The notes under the pieces were generated by a model that saw only the letters and a list, made by a program, of their open reading frames with translations, searched no databases and was not told the DNA's origin. A DNA stretch of 64,000 bases from Picocystis sp. L7 (Eukaryota; Chlorophyta; Picocystophyceae; Picocystales; Picocystaceae): the NCBI GenBank assembly GCA_020975725.1, contig QXJR01000017.1:435001-499000 (forward strand). Reading direction: 5' to 3'. Below, one piece after another: positions 1 through 11,100 of this stretch. Both the position numbers and the translations under genes were made by a program. Each line of letters begins with the position of its first letter. Within the stretch, counting starts at the first letter, position 1.

Positions 1-55
1 GGAGAGGAATGGGCCCGCCAGACGCATGGTGACGCGTGGAACTCCACGTCGTACA
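1..55 (+). mobile_element. piggyBac-like transposase gene, 5' fragment upstream of the LTR insertion
   Basis: These 55 bases are open in the frame that ends with a TAC codon at 52-54. The same frame resumes after the LTR retrotransposon at 13838, where the second copy of the TACA target duplication lies. This is therefore the upstream side of the piggyBac-like coding region cut by the retrotransposon. The rest of the 5' end, including the start codon and left terminal repeat, lies outside the window. Confidence 0.6.
52..55. repeat. Target-site duplication TACA, left copy
   Basis: TACA directly precedes the TG that opens the 5' LTR at 56. The same four bases follow the CA that closes the 3' LTR, at 13838-13841. 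A short direct repeat outside TG...CA ends is the expected integrase footprint. Confidence 0.8.
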
Positions 56-204
56 TGAAAGGGACTTTGGGTCCCAGGCCCCCCTACGAGGAGCCTCGGT
101 CTCCCCTCCATCCTGGGTCACCCAACCAAGGGCCCCAGGATTCGGTTATACTAGCTTATGCGTGGGTGGTCCCCTCTGGCTTGATTGGAGACAGACAGTC
201 CCCC
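56..204 (+). repeat. 5' LTR, left part
   Basis: This stretch matches the start of the 3' LTR (13233 onward) with one difference seen. The match breaks at a run of C where the nested transposon block begins. Because of the C run the exact junction is uncertain by a few bases. Confidence 0.85.
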
Positions 205-993
205 CCCACCCCACCGCCACTTTTTCTTCATAGGGAGAGAGGGGCTGTCGCTGTGGGATCCGTGGAGCCTCGGGTGGACCTCTCCAGACGTTGCTCCTCC
301 AATCGAAGTTGTAGAGCACTCCGTGTTGAGGGGTTTGGATCGATGGACCCCGACCTGGTTCGACCCGTGCAAGAGCAGGGAGGCCCGTGCACGTCCCAGG
401 GTCTTTCGGGGCTGGATCCTGCCTCGTTTCCCCTGGCGGGTGCTCCTTCCTTTCGACGCGCGTATCTCTTCGAATATGGGTTCAAATCGAGCGAACGATA
501 GCTCGTTGGATAGGTCTCGGCGCGTTCTTTCGAACGGTGCTCTCAAAATGCCCAAATTCTGCCTGGCACGAGTTCTAGAGTCGAAAAACCACCGGCAGGT
601 GGTGGGGACCCCAAACGGCACCGCTGCTCAACACCTCCCCGAGGGCAGCCAGGCATCCACATAGAACCGGACCGCCAAACTTTAGGAGAGGAAAGAGAGA
701 AAGATAGGACACCTTCAGGAGAAAAAGCACATCGAGAGTCGATGCTCCTGGTGCCATGAAGCGCATGTTCAACCGCCTGGCCAAAACGCCCCAAAAAGGG
801 TGAATTTTGGAACACCCCCGAGCCAGCCGCGCCGAGTTCACCGGAAAGACGAACGATCCAGGACCAACCAAGCTCAGATTCGGATTCTCCTCGTCGAATC
901 ACCCAGAAACACCACAAAAAAGAAGGGGGAACAGGCCTGATGTGAAGAAAAAGCCAGAGGACTCACGCTTCCCCGAAGTGGCGGTGGGGTGGG
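205..993. mobile_element. E1: ~789-bp element with 16-18 bp terminal inverted repeats, diverged copy
   Basis: Left end CCCACCCCACCGCCACTT; right end is its reverse complement AGTGGCGGTGGGGTGGG followed by TA (994-995). E1 differs from E2 and E3 at scattered positions in its left half and strongly between about 580 and 697. From about 698 to its end it is identical to them. I recognise no protein in it, so it behaves like a non-autonomous, MITE-like element. Confidence 0.65.
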
Positions 994-1175
994 TACGTGG
1001 GGGGCGTTTCGGGATCTGCTGGATTGGGGGGGGCGTGGCGCCCGAAGTACGAGGTTTCTGGTCCTGAAATTCAAACCGTAGTTGATCCGGACGATGTACA
1101 ATTCACCTGCCAAATCTCGTTGTCCTGCCGTCACTCAGCGAGTGGCAGTGCCCCCGAGAGTCACCGCTGGTAGGT

Positions 1176-2417
1176 ATGGCAGGTTTGGAGGGGGGGTGCT
1201 GTCAACTCCCCTCCCCCAGCACACAGGGTGAGCAAGGGAGGATTATGGGGTGGAATCGAAAGAGGAAAGACCAAATACAGCACCGACCGGAGTTCAAGGC
1301 AAAGCGCTTCGTGATGGGGAAGAAGCGCACAAAAAAGCCATCACCAGGCCTCATGGAGGAAGCGGCCATCCAGGCCACCAAAGCGGCGTACAAGGTGCTG
1401 AGTGGGAATCTCTCCGCCACGTCCAAGGTTATGAAGCGGAGTTGGGTGACAGTGAAGTCTTGGGTGAAGGATCGTAAGCCCAAAGCTCCTTCCTCTTCAA
1501 AACGTCGTTCCCTCTCTTATGCCCGTGGTCATGGCAAGTGGCTGTGCAACTTGCTCAAGTCTCGTGCACTTGAAGGCCAGGCCATGGGAACAAGGGACGT
1601 CATGAGCGAGTGGGAAGCACGGTACGGACGGAGAGTACCGTTGAGGACCTTGCAACGGCTGTTGAAGGATTTGGGGGTGAAGACCAAGGTCCAAAAAAAG
1701 GTGATGAAGTTGCAGGCCTCGCACAAGGCCAATAGAGTGAAGTTTGCGGAACGGCACTTGGGGGATGATTTTGGGCGGGTTCTTTTCACGGATGCCCACC
1801 AAATTTACCTGGGAACCACCAAGCACAAAGGCTCCAAACGAACCCTGGTCCCTCCTGGTACCACACCCCTCGTGGAGTACAACATGGCCCCCCCACGAAT
1901 CAAAGTGTATGGTGGGGTGTGTGCCCGTGGACTCACAGGCCTGTTGACAGTCACGGGGACCACCGGGCAGCCCAGTGACTTCAAGGATGGACAAGGGAAG
2001 GTGTCCAAGGGTGTAGGACAGCAGGAGTACGCAGAAAAAGTCCTCCCTTGGCTGATGAAGGAGGGCACCAGGTTGTACAAGAAGGCCCCTTGGACCTTTC
2101 AACAGGATGGGGATGGGGCCCATCGATCGAAGGCCACCATTCTCAAGTTGGTGGAGCTCTCCACTCAAGCTCACGTGGATCTCATGTTGGATTGGCCCTC
2201 TCTCAGCCCTGATCTTAGTCCCATTGAAAACGTGTGGTCTTGCTTGGACAGGAGGGTGGAAGCCATGGGACCCACCACCTTGGAAGAGCTCAAAACCTGC
2301 ACCTTTCGTGCATGGAAGGAGCTCTCCAAAGAGGGGCTTGGATCAAAGCTCCTCAAAACCATGCCCAAGAGGCTTGAAGAGGTCATCCTCAACCGTGGGG
2401 AGTTCACCAAGTATTGA
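1176..2417 (+). CDS. Tc1/mariner-IS630-like transposase, copy 1
   Basis: This 413-residue protein would cut and paste the surrounding transposon in the nucleus. The N-terminal third is basic and has a helix-turn-helix-like stretch (about residues 60-95). The catalytic region has the Tc1/mariner signature: FTDAH with D206, FQQDGDGAH with D311, and SPDLSPIENVW with E351. There are 39 residues between the second D and the E, against 34 in classical Tc1. The first ATG in frame is used; a later Met before GWNRKRK could be the true start. The gene looks intact and sits in the T segment between E1 and E2. The family call rests on motifs; the subfamily is not known. Confidence 0.85.
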   Translation: MAGLEGGCCQLPSPSTQGEQGRIMGWNRKRKDQIQHRPEFKAKRFVMGKKRTKKPSPGLMEEAAIQATKAAYKVLSGNLSATSKVMKRSWVTVKSWVKDRKPKAPSSSKRRSLSYARGHGKWLCNLLKSRALEGQAMGTRDVMSEWEARYGRRVPLRTLQRLLKDLGVKTKVQKKVMKLQASHKANRVKFAERHLGDDFGRVLFTDAHQIYLGTTKHKGSKRTLVPPGTTPLVEYNMAPPRIKVYGGVCARGLTGLLTVTGTTGQPSDFKDGQGKVSKGVGQQEYAEKVLPWLMKEGTRLYKKAPWTFQQDGDGAHRSKATILKLVELSTQAHVDLMLDWPSLSPDLSPIENVWSCLDRRVEAMGPTTLEELKTCTFRAWKELSKEGLGSKLLKTMPKRLEEVILNRGEFTKY

Positions 2418-3023
2418 TTGCCTCCCATGAGAAAATGGCTTGTCTTGTAATTTGACTTGACAGTTTCTGTCTGTTTTTCCTTCCGTTTCTCGCTCAAAAC
2501 CAGGCACCCCCATGGAGTCGTGTGTTGGGCTCCTACGGACTTGTAGCTGCTCCACGCAGATCAAATCAACTAATGGAGCCCCTGTGAACGCTTGCATGCA
2601 GCTGAAACGGCTTGAGAAGGCCAGCCTGGGGCTCGGCCCCGTTGATGGGACTCATGGGACCTCTCAAGACACACCCCCAGGCTTCCCTCCCCAGGCTCTC
2701 GGGGATCCTTGCGAAAGCGGATTGTAACCAAACTCCGTGAGCACTACTCCTGACATGTGATTCAACTACCCTCCAGTTTTTGTGGCCAAAAACGTCGTGG
2801 TTCGTACGGTATGCCTAAAAGCCTCTCCCTGGAGGACAGGCCTGAATCACTGAGTTTCGGCCTGTTTTCAGCACCAAACCGTGGTCGTCCTTTCTCAGCC
2901 ACCACAGCGTTTCAGGAGCTACCCATCCGGTACAGTATTCCTCTAGCTCACTTCATAGGTCTCCCAGAGTTTCGTAGCCATCCAAGGCGCCATACGTCCG
3001 CGGTGGCCTCGGCAGCAAGCCCT
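2418..3023. other. T segment 3' part, no gene recognised
   Basis: This is the sequence between the transposase stop and E2, repeated at 5239-5844. It includes a pyrimidine-rich stretch near 2460-2490. No coding signal or inverted repeat matching the upstream T border (996-1175) was convincing. Confidence 0.5.
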
Positions 3024-3025
3024 TA

Positions 3026-3814
3026 CCCACCCCACCGCCACTTTTTCTTCATAGGGAGAGAGGGGCTGTGGCTGTGGGATCCGTGGAGCCTCGGGTGGAC
3101 CTCTCCAGACGTTGCTCTTCCAATCGAAGTTGTAGAGCACTCCGTTTTGAGGGGTTTGGATCGATGGACCCCGACCTGGTTCGGCCCGTGCAAGAGCAGG
3201 GAGGCCCGTGCACGTCCCAGGGTCTTTCGGGGCTGGATCCTGCCTCGTTTCCCCTGGCGGGTGCTCCTTCCTTTCGACGCGCGTATCTCTTCGAATATGG
3301 GCTCTAATCGAGCGAACGATAGCTCGTTGGATAGGTCTCGGCGCGTTCTTTCGAACGGTGCTCTCAAAATGCCCAAATTCTGCCTGGCACGAGTTCTAGA
3401 GGTGAATATTCACCACCAGGTGGTGGGGACCCCAAACGGCACCGCTGCTGCGCACCTCCCCGAGGGCAGCCGAGCGCCCACGGGGAACTGGAACGCCAAA
3501 CCCGGGGAAGGGAAAGACAGAAAGATAGGACACCTTCAGGAGAAAAAGCACATCGAGAGTCGATGCTCCTGGTGCCATGAAGCGCATGTTCAACCGCCTG
3601 GCCAAAACGCCCCAAAAAGGGTGAATTTTGGAACACCCCCGAGCCAGCCGCGCCGAGTTCACCGGAAAGACGAACGATCCAGGACCAACCAAGCTCAGAT
3701 TCGGATTCTCCTCGTCGAATCACCCAGAAACACCACAAAAAAGAAGGGGGAACAGGCCTGATGTGAAGAAAAAGCCAGAGGACTCACGCTTCCCCGAAGT
3801 GGCGGTGGGGTGGG
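3026..3814. mobile_element. E2: ~789-bp element with terminal inverted repeats and TA flanks
   Basis: The element has the same inverted termini as E1. TA lies immediately outside on both sides (3024-3025 and 3815-3816), as expected for a Tc1/mariner-type target duplication. A 334-codon open frame crosses from the T segment into E2. It has no recognisable domain and is probably fortuitous. Confidence 0.65.
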
Positions 3815-3996
3815 TACGTGGGGGGCGTTTCGGGATCTGCTGGATTGGGGGGGGCGTGGCGCCCGAAGTACGAGGTTTCTGGTCCTGAAATTCAAACCGT
3901 AGTTGATCCGGACGATGTACAATTCACCTGCCAAATCTCGTTGTCCTGCCGTCACTCAGCGAGTGGCAGTGCCCCCGAGAGTCACCGCTGGTAGGT

Positions 3997-5238
3997 ATGG
4001 CAGGTTTGGAGGGGGGGTGCTGTCAACTCCCCTCCCCCAGCACACAGGGTGAGCAAGGGAGGATTATGGGGTGGAATCGAAAGAGGAAAGACCAAATACA
4101 GCACCGACCGGAGTTCAAGGCAAAGCGCTTCGTGATGGGGAAGAAGCGCACAAAAAAGCCATCACCAGGCCTCATGGAGGAAGCGGCCATCCAGGCCACC
4201 AAAGCGGCGTACAAGGTGCTGAGTGGGAATCTCTCCGCCACGTCCAAGGTTATGAAGCGGAGTTGGGTGACAGTGAAGTCTTGGGTGAAGGATCGTAAGC
4301 CCAAAGCTCCTTCCTCTTCAAAACGTCGTTCCCTCTCTTATGCCCGTGGTCATGGCAAGTGGCTGTGCAACTTGCTCAAGTCTCGTGCACTTGAAGGCCA
4401 GGCCATGGGAACAAGGGACGTCATGAGCGAGTGGGAAGCACGGTACGGACGGAGAGTACCGTTGAGGACCTTGCAACGGCTGTTGAAGGATTTGGGGGTG
4501 AAGACCAAGGTCCAAAAAAAGGTGATGAAGTTGCAGGCCTCGCACAAGGCCAATAGAGTGAAGTTTGCGGAACGGCACTTGGGGGATGATTTTGGGCGGG
4601 TTCTTTTCACGGATGCCCACCAAATTTACCTGGGAACCACCAAGCACAAAGGCTCCAAACGAACCCTGGTCCCTCCTGGTACCACACCCCTCGTGGAGTA
4701 CAACATGGCCCCCCCACGAATCAAAGTGTATGGTGGGGTGTGTGCCCGTGGACTCACAGGCCTGTTGACAGTCACGGGGACCACCGGGCAGCCCAGTGAC
4801 TTCAAGGATGGACAAGGGAAGGTGTCCAAGGGTGTAGGACAGCAGGAGTACGCAGAAAAAGTCCTCCCTTGGCTGATGAAGGAGGGCACCAGGTTGTACA
4901 AGAAGGCCCCTTGGACCTTTCAACAGGATGGGGATGGGGCCCATCGATCGAAGGCCACCATTCTCAAGTTGGTGGAGCTCTCCACTCAAGCTCACGTGGA
5001 TCTCATGTTGGATTGGCCCTCTCTCAGCCCTGATCTTAGTCCCATTGAAAACGTGTGGTCTTGCTTGGACAGGAGGGTGGAAGCCATGGGACCCACCACC
5101 TTGGAAGAGCTCAAAACCTGCACCTTTCGTGCATGGAAGGAGCTCTCCAAAGAGGGGCTTGGATCAAAGCTCCTCAAAACCATGCCCAAGAGGCTTGAAG
5201 AGGTCATCCTCAACCGTGGGGAGTTCACCAAGTATTGA
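3997..5238 (+). CDS. Tc1/mariner-IS630-like transposase, copy 2
   Basis: This is the second, apparently identical copy of the gene at 1176-2417, in the second unit of the 2821-bp tandem duplication. It keeps the same D, D and E residues with the 39-residue spacing. Two intact identical copies mean either could supply transposase for the E elements, whose termini are the only clear inverted repeats in the block. Confidence 0.85.
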   Translation: MAGLEGGCCQLPSPSTQGEQGRIMGWNRKRKDQIQHRPEFKAKRFVMGKKRTKKPSPGLMEEAAIQATKAAYKVLSGNLSATSKVMKRSWVTVKSWVKDRKPKAPSSSKRRSLSYARGHGKWLCNLLKSRALEGQAMGTRDVMSEWEARYGRRVPLRTLQRLLKDLGVKTKVQKKVMKLQASHKANRVKFAERHLGDDFGRVLFTDAHQIYLGTTKHKGSKRTLVPPGTTPLVEYNMAPPRIKVYGGVCARGLTGLLTVTGTTGQPSDFKDGQGKVSKGVGQQEYAEKVLPWLMKEGTRLYKKAPWTFQQDGDGAHRSKATILKLVELSTQAHVDLMLDWPSLSPDLSPIENVWSCLDRRVEAMGPTTLEELKTCTFRAWKELSKEGLGSKLLKTMPKRLEEVILNRGEFTKY

Positions 5239-5846
5239 TTGCCTCCCATGAGAAAATGGCTTGTCTTGTAATTTGACTTGACAGTTTCTGTCTGTTTTTC
5301 CTTCCGTTTCTCGCTCAAAACCAGGCACCCCCATGGAGTCGTGTGTTGGGCTCCTACGGACTTGTAGCTGCTCCACGCAGATCAAATCAACTAATGGAGC
5401 CCCTGTGAACGCTTGCATGCAGCTGAAACGGCTTGAGAAGGCCAGCCTGGGGCTCGGCCCCGTTGATGGGACTCATGGGACCTCTCAAGACACACCCCCA
5501 GGCTTCCCTCCCCAGGCTCTCGGGGATCCTTGCGAAAGCGGATTGTAACCAAACTCCGTGAGCACTACTCCTGACATGTGATTCAACTACCCTCCAGTTT
5601 TTGTGGCCAAAAACGTCGTGGTTCGTACGGTATGCCTAAAAGCCTCTCCCTGGAGGACAGGCCTGAATCACTGAGTTTCGGCCTGTTTTCAGCACCAAAC
5701 CGTGGTCGTCCTTTCTCAGCCACCACAGCGTTTCAGGAGCTACCCATCCGGTACAGTATTCCTCTAGCTCACTTCATAGGTCTCCCAGAGTTTCGTAGCC
5801 ATCCAAGGCGCCATACGTCCGCGGTGGCCTCGGCAGCAAGCCCTTA

Positions 5847-6633
5847 CCCACCCCACCGCCACTTTTTCTTCATAGGGAGAGAGGGGCTGTGGCTGTGGGA
5901 TCCGTGGAGCCTCGGGTGGACCTCTCCAGACGTTGCTCTTCCAATCGAAGTTGTAGAGCACTCCGTTTTGAGGGGTTTGGATCGATGGACCCCGACCTGG
6001 TTCGGCCCGTGCAAGAGCAGGGAGGCCCGTGCACGTCCCAGGGTCTTTCGGGGCTGGATCCTGCCTCGTTTCCCCTGGCGGGTGCTCCTTCCTTTCGACG
6101 CGCGTATCTCTTCGAATATGGGCTCTAATCGAGCGAACGATAGCTCGTTGGATAGGTCTCGGCGCGTTCTTTCGAACGGTGCTCTCAAAATGCCCAAATT
6201 CTGCCTGGCACGAGTTCTAGAGGTGAATATTCACCACCAGGTGGTGGGGACCCCAAACGGCACCGCTGCTGCGCACCTCCCCGAGGGCAGCCGAGCGCCC
6301 ACGGGGAACTGGAACGCCAAACCCGGGGAAGGGAAAGACAGAAAGATAGGACACCTTCAGGAGAAAAAGCACATCGAGAGTCGATGCTCCTGGTGCCATG
6401 AAGCGCATGTTCAACCGCCTGGCCAAAACGCCCCAAAAAGGGTGAATTTTGGAACACCCCCGAGCCAGCCGCGCCGAGTTCACCGGAAAGACGAACGATC
6501 CAGGACCAACCAAGCTCAGATTCGGATTCTCCTCGTCGAATCACCTAGAAACACCACAAAAAAGAAGGGGGAACAGGCCTGATGTGAAGAAAAAGCCAGA
6601 GGACTCACGCTTCCCCGAAGTGGCGGTGGGGTG
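5847..6633. mobile_element. E3: ~787-bp element with terminal inverted repeats, right edge of the block
   Basis: This is the E2 sequence shifted by 2821 bp, with one base change noted (CACCTAG versus CACCCAG). Its left side is flanked by TA (5845-5846). The right end stops at GGGGTG and joins LTR sequence directly (CCCGGTC), so it lacks the GG-TA border seen in E1 and E2. Confidence 0.65.
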
Positions 6634-7090
6634 CCCGGTCATTTTGGGTGAACCCCCGGTCCCTATACAGAGATCGGTCCCTACCTCGAGGCCCCAACAC
6701 AGAAGGGTACTCGATCGAGGGTTCCCCAATCCCGAGGCTCTGCCCTGGAGGATCGGACGGCCAGAAGGGCTCCAGCAGCCCTTGCTCCCCAACAGAACGG
6801 ATCTTCACCGTTGGGTTGGGCACCAGACCCACCAAGAGATCTTTGCGGAGCAGATCTCATGGTGGATAAGGCCTGGAAACACCACCCCCCTGTGAGAAGC
6901 CACCTAGGGCTTCCCACAGGATCTTGTAATTGAATTAGAACCTTCCTGATCTCAGCTCCAGGTGCGCTTTGGTTCTCCGCACCTCCCAACTCAACGTGGA
7001 ACCTTCTCCACACGCAAAGTGCCAGAAACTTGGGCTGTTGTACGACCTGCTGTCGCTTCACAGCCTGCCCCAAGCCATCCAACCACAACA
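6634..7090 (+). repeat. 5' LTR, right part
   Basis: It resumes the 3' LTR sequence from about 13381 to 13837 with one difference seen, and ends in CA at 7089-7090. The 3' LTR is the unoccupied counterpart of the nested insertion site. I could not identify a convincing tRNA primer-binding site just after 7090. Confidence 0.85.
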
Positions 7091-7114
7091 GAGTTTACGA
7101 GTCCATCAGGCGTG

Positions 7115-8161
7115 ATGGAAGAAGATTCGGTTCTGGCTGCTACCACAGTAGCACGCCTTGAGGAAAGGGACTTGGCCAGGTCGCTGGCCACTCCCGAAGA
7201 CATCGAGGAAGAGGAGGACTTCAAACATGAACCTGCTGAATTCAGCGACATGTTTGAAGCCCTCCGAAAGTCCGGAGCAGTCAAAGGCATTGTAATGCCG
7301 TCTCCCACAGTCTTCACTGGGGAGGAGCTGAATAAGGATCCTTATGCCCTTCACAGGTGGTATAAGGAGACCTCTTGCTGGGTCAAAGCAAGAGTGGCGA
7401 AGGACGTTCCGCAGGCCGCTATGGCCCTCCAAACACTTGGAGGCACAGCCCGCCTTGCAATGGAAAACATGGAGACAGCAGCCCCTGGAAAGCTACAGTC
7501 TTTGGATGCGATATTCAGCGCACTGCTGAATATCTTCCAAAGATGTGACCCAGGTCCAAAAGCATACGATGAGTTCCTCAGAACTCGTATGCGAACGGAC
7601 GAAACAGCGGTGGATTTCCTGAACAGGTTGCTGTCACTGTCAGTAGTGATAGGCAGCAGCAAGGATCCCACAGTCTCCCGCATTTCCGATGCGGAACTGG
7701 CCGCACGCTTCCGCGCAGGGCTCCCGATATGGATGATTCAGCGGATGCGCGAAAAGCATCAGCTGCTGGTGACACTTCACCAGACCCCGGACATCAGCCC
7801 CTGGGGATTAGCAGGAACTGCCATGGACATTGAGCAGAACTGCTCCAGTGAACAGACTGGACAGGCTGCCAAACGCCCACAGCGTGCAGGACGCGTCAGC
7901 GCTATGAAGGACAGCAAGTCCTCCAAGGAGGAGGCAGTGAAGACCCAGCGCGCGTCCAAGCGCTTCAAGGACCTGGAAGAGAGGGACCAAGAATTGGTCA
8001 TGGCCCTCCAGGGGGACCTCAAGGGCTATGAGCTGAAGGCAAAGCTCCCTGGTGACCTGCTTCAGCGATGCCGCCAACTCTCGGTGTGCGATATCTGCCA
8101 TCGCTATGGCCACAGCGGCAGCGGCTGTAAAGCCCGTGCCGTGTTCAGTTCAAAAAACTGA
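7115..8161 (+). CDS. Gag-like capsid/nucleocapsid protein of the LTR retrotransposon
   Basis: The frame is 348 residues, starting 25 bases after the 5' LTR at the first in-frame ATG outside it. The central part is helix-rich, as in retrotransposon capsids. A CX2CX4HX4C zinc knuckle lies near the C-terminus (about residues 325-338), preceded by a lysine-rich segment. That arrangement is typical of Ty3/gypsy Gag. The pol frame begins 17 bases after the stop in a different frame. The gene looks whole. Confidence 0.85.
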   Translation: MEEDSVLAATTVARLEERDLARSLATPEDIEEEEDFKHEPAEFSDMFEALRKSGAVKGIVMPSPTVFTGEELNKDPYALHRWYKETSCWVKARVAKDVPQAAMALQTLGGTARLAMENMETAAPGKLQSLDAIFSALLNIFQRCDPGPKAYDEFLRTRMRTDETAVDFLNRLLSLSVVIGSSKDPTVSRISDAELAARFRAGLPIWMIQRMREKHQLLVTLHQTPDISPWGLAGTAMDIEQNCSSEQTGQAAKRPQRAGRVSAMKDSKSSKEEAVKTQRASKRFKDLEERDQELVMALQGDLKGYELKAKLPGDLLQRCRQLSVCDICHRYGHSGSGCKARAVFSSKN

Positions 8162-8178
8162 ACGCGCTCCAGCGGTCG

Positions 8179-11100
8179 ATGGGGGTTGACCGCATGGAGC
8201 CGGGAGCGTCAGCGAACGCTCCCCCTAACCTGGACCTGCCCCCCTTGAAGGAACCAGGACTCAAGCAGAATGATTTGCAGAAGTTGCAGCTGCAGGCCGT
8301 CCAGAATCGCAGACCTGGACAGGTGCTGCCATTGCATGCAATAGATAATTTGGCTCCAAGGAAGGAGTTTCTCACCTCTCAATGCTCGTTCGGTCGCAGA
8401 CCAGCGAAGGTGAGCAGTCAAGCATACCTGGACACACTGTCCAGCTTCTCCTTTGTAACACCTCAGTTGTTACAAAGGATACAACGGGCTGATGCACAAG
8501 GCATAACCTGGAAAACCACAGATGAGTATGTGGAATTTGGTGTGGCTGTGGGGAAGGAAACCCACAAGGCCCCCATTGTGCGCCTGGAACTTAGTATGGA
8601 CAGCTTCAGAGTTTGGCATGACTTTGGTATTGCTCCTGTCCAGGATTTTCAGTGTATCCTGGGCAGTGACTTTTCAAACTCTTACCTGCAGGTGCTGAAT
8701 TGGCAGCAAAGGACCATGATCCTCCAAGACGCAACCGGACGTCGCCATACAGTACATGGCGATGGGGACTTCATCCAGGCACGACGACTCGACTTGATCG
8801 TCCCTGCCGCTGAAGTTAGGCAAGCGGTGCGCACACCGGGTTGCCTGTATCTCATCGTACAACCGCAGGACACGCGATGGGAATTGGAAACAGAGGAGCA
8901 GGAGCTCCAGCAGGACAGAAGCCAGTTGAGTGCGCAGGCCGCGCTCTCAGAAGCGGAACAGCAGAGGTTGGACAACCTCCTGGACCAATATTCAGACTGC
9001 TTTAAAGCAAGGAAGGGTCCACCCGCGGAACGGGTCCCCGGCGAAAACTTCAGTATCCCCCTGGAATCTGAAGCAAAACCACAGTTCACCCAGTACTATC
9101 GCTTGTCGCCAACAGAACGCGAAGAGTTGCGAAAGCTGCTGAGTGAATATGTGGATGCAGGGAAAATGGATGTTTGTGCAGGCTCAGCCTGGGGTGCACC
9201 AGTGATCCTGGTCCCCAAGAAGGATGGAGGCTGGAGAGTGGTGTTCGATTATCGCAAGCTGAACAATGTTGCGATGAAAGATCGATACCCTCTGCCACGC
9301 ATCGATGACTTTCTGCAGGGGCTAGGCGGTGCCCGTTACTTTTCTGCGCTGGACGCATTGGACGGGTTCCATCAGTTGCCAATGAACCCAGAAGACATCC
9401 AAAAAACAGCAGTTCAGACTCCCTTTGGGAGTTACACCTGGAGGGTAATGCCCATGGGCATAGCAAATGCCCCAGCAGCCTTCCAGAGAATGATGAACAG
9501 GATTTTCGGACACTTGACCTTTTCTAAGGTCTATGTGGATGACATCCTGGTTCACTCAACCAGCAAGGAAGCTCACTTCCAGCACCTTGAAGACCTTTTC
9601 CAAGTGTGCAAGGCCGCAGATGTACGTTTGAAACGTACAAAGTGCCATTTCTTCTGCACCAAATTGGACTGGGTTGGGTTCAGGATCGAGAACCAGGAGC
9701 TGCGGTGCGCACCGCAAAAGCTCAGCAAGATCCAGCACTTCCCCAAACCCAGATCGCAGAAAGAAAACATGGCCTTCCTGGGCCTATGCCAATTCTACTT
9801 GAGGTTTGTACCTCACTACTCAGATGCTGCAGCTCCACTCACTGAGCTCAACAAGAAAAAGTACGCCCACGACTTTCAGCGCTACTGGTTGGATCGACAT
9901 GACCATGCTTTTGATCTGCTGGTGACCCAGCTCACCACTGCCCCTGCGCTGGCGCTGTACAATGAGGACCACGCGATCCGCATCGAGACAGACGCGTCAA
10001 ATATTGGCATGGGGGCAGTACTGCACCAGGAAATCTCCCCGGGCGAATGGCGTCCGGTCGAGTACTGGAGCCGCAAGTTCAATTCAGCTCAGCGAAACTA
10101 CCACGCTGCTGAACGCGAAACGTGCGCCATTGTTTACGCATTGGCTCACTGGAAGCACTTGGTGTTCGGCCGACCGTTTACGGTCATCACCGATAACACA
10201 GCATCCAAGTACCTTACGACAAAGAGCGTACAGCAGTTGTCGCCCCGCGACCCTCGCTGGATCGAAAAACTGGCATACTATGCCCCATTCAACGTGGAAT
10301 TCCGCCCTGGAATTCAGAATGTGGCCGCAGATTACTTCTCACGCCACCCGGTGGATGATTCAGCCAAACCGCTCAAGACGATTACTGTCCTGGACCTCTG
10401 TGCAGGAATGGGTACGACCCTTCGTGCCCTCGAACAAGCCATCCCAGAAACTGCAGAGTTGTCCATCAACTACATTGCAGTGGAGCAGGACCCCGATTGC
10501 GCAGCAATCGTACAGCGCGTGTTCAATTCTGTTCACCTCTCAAGACCTGGCCTGTTCATACGCGAAGACATCTTTCGCTATGGCAGCGATGTGCGCACCC
10601 TAGCGCATCGTCGCTTGCTGCCACCGGTGGACCTATTGATCGCTGGTGTGCCGTGCCAGCCCTTTTCGCGCGCCAACACATCAGACAGAGACCCCCCTCT
10701 GGGGCTGCGCGATGTGCGTGAACTGTTCACAGCGGTGCGAGACATTCGCAAACGCCTGGTAGGGGGACACTCCTACATCATAGAGTGTACCCCGTTCGCT
10801 CCGCATCTGCAGGATGACCTGGAGCGCATCAATGAATGGTTTGGAGAGCCACAAGAACACAACATGGCTCACTTTTCTGCCCAGCAGCGCACTCGCTTAT
10901 GCTGGACAGATCTGCCTCCACCCAAACCACAGGAACATCTATCGTCAGGGTTGCCCCTGACCTGGCAAGACTGCTTGGAACCTGGGGCGACTCCCCCGTT
11001 GGATAACCAGGGCCTGCCCCGCCTGAAATGCCCCACTCTGATGGCATCGCCAGGCAGTCACAGTGACCGCTCGCGTTCCACCTGGGTCATGGGACAAAAC

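Larger units (their letters stand above)
205..6633. mobile_element. Nested block of Tc1/mariner-like DNA transposons (E1-T1-E2-T2-E3)
   Basis: The block interrupts the 5' LTR. It consists of three copies of a ~789-bp element with terminal inverted repeats (E) alternating with two copies of a ~2.03-kb segment (T) that carries a transposase gene. The outer ends read CACCCC and GGGGTG. The LTR bases at the junctions fit a 3-bp CCC duplication, but the C run makes this ambiguous. E2 is bordered by TA on both sides. T1-E2 and T2-E3 repeat with a 2821-bp period and appear almost identical. Confidence 0.75.
994..6633. repeat. Tandem duplication, 2 x 2821 bp
   Basis: Positions 994-3814 and 3815-6633 repeat the same T-plus-E sequence. 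All landmarks are offset by exactly 2821 bp, including transposase starts at 1176 and 3997 and E starts at 3026 and 5847. The two transposase genes encode the same protein, so the duplication is recent or homogenised. Confidence 0.9.

Noticed and set aside
2757-3761. 334-codon frame repeated at 5578-6582
   Set aside because: It crosses the T/E boundary, has no domain and is duplicated only because the DNA is. Probably fortuitous.
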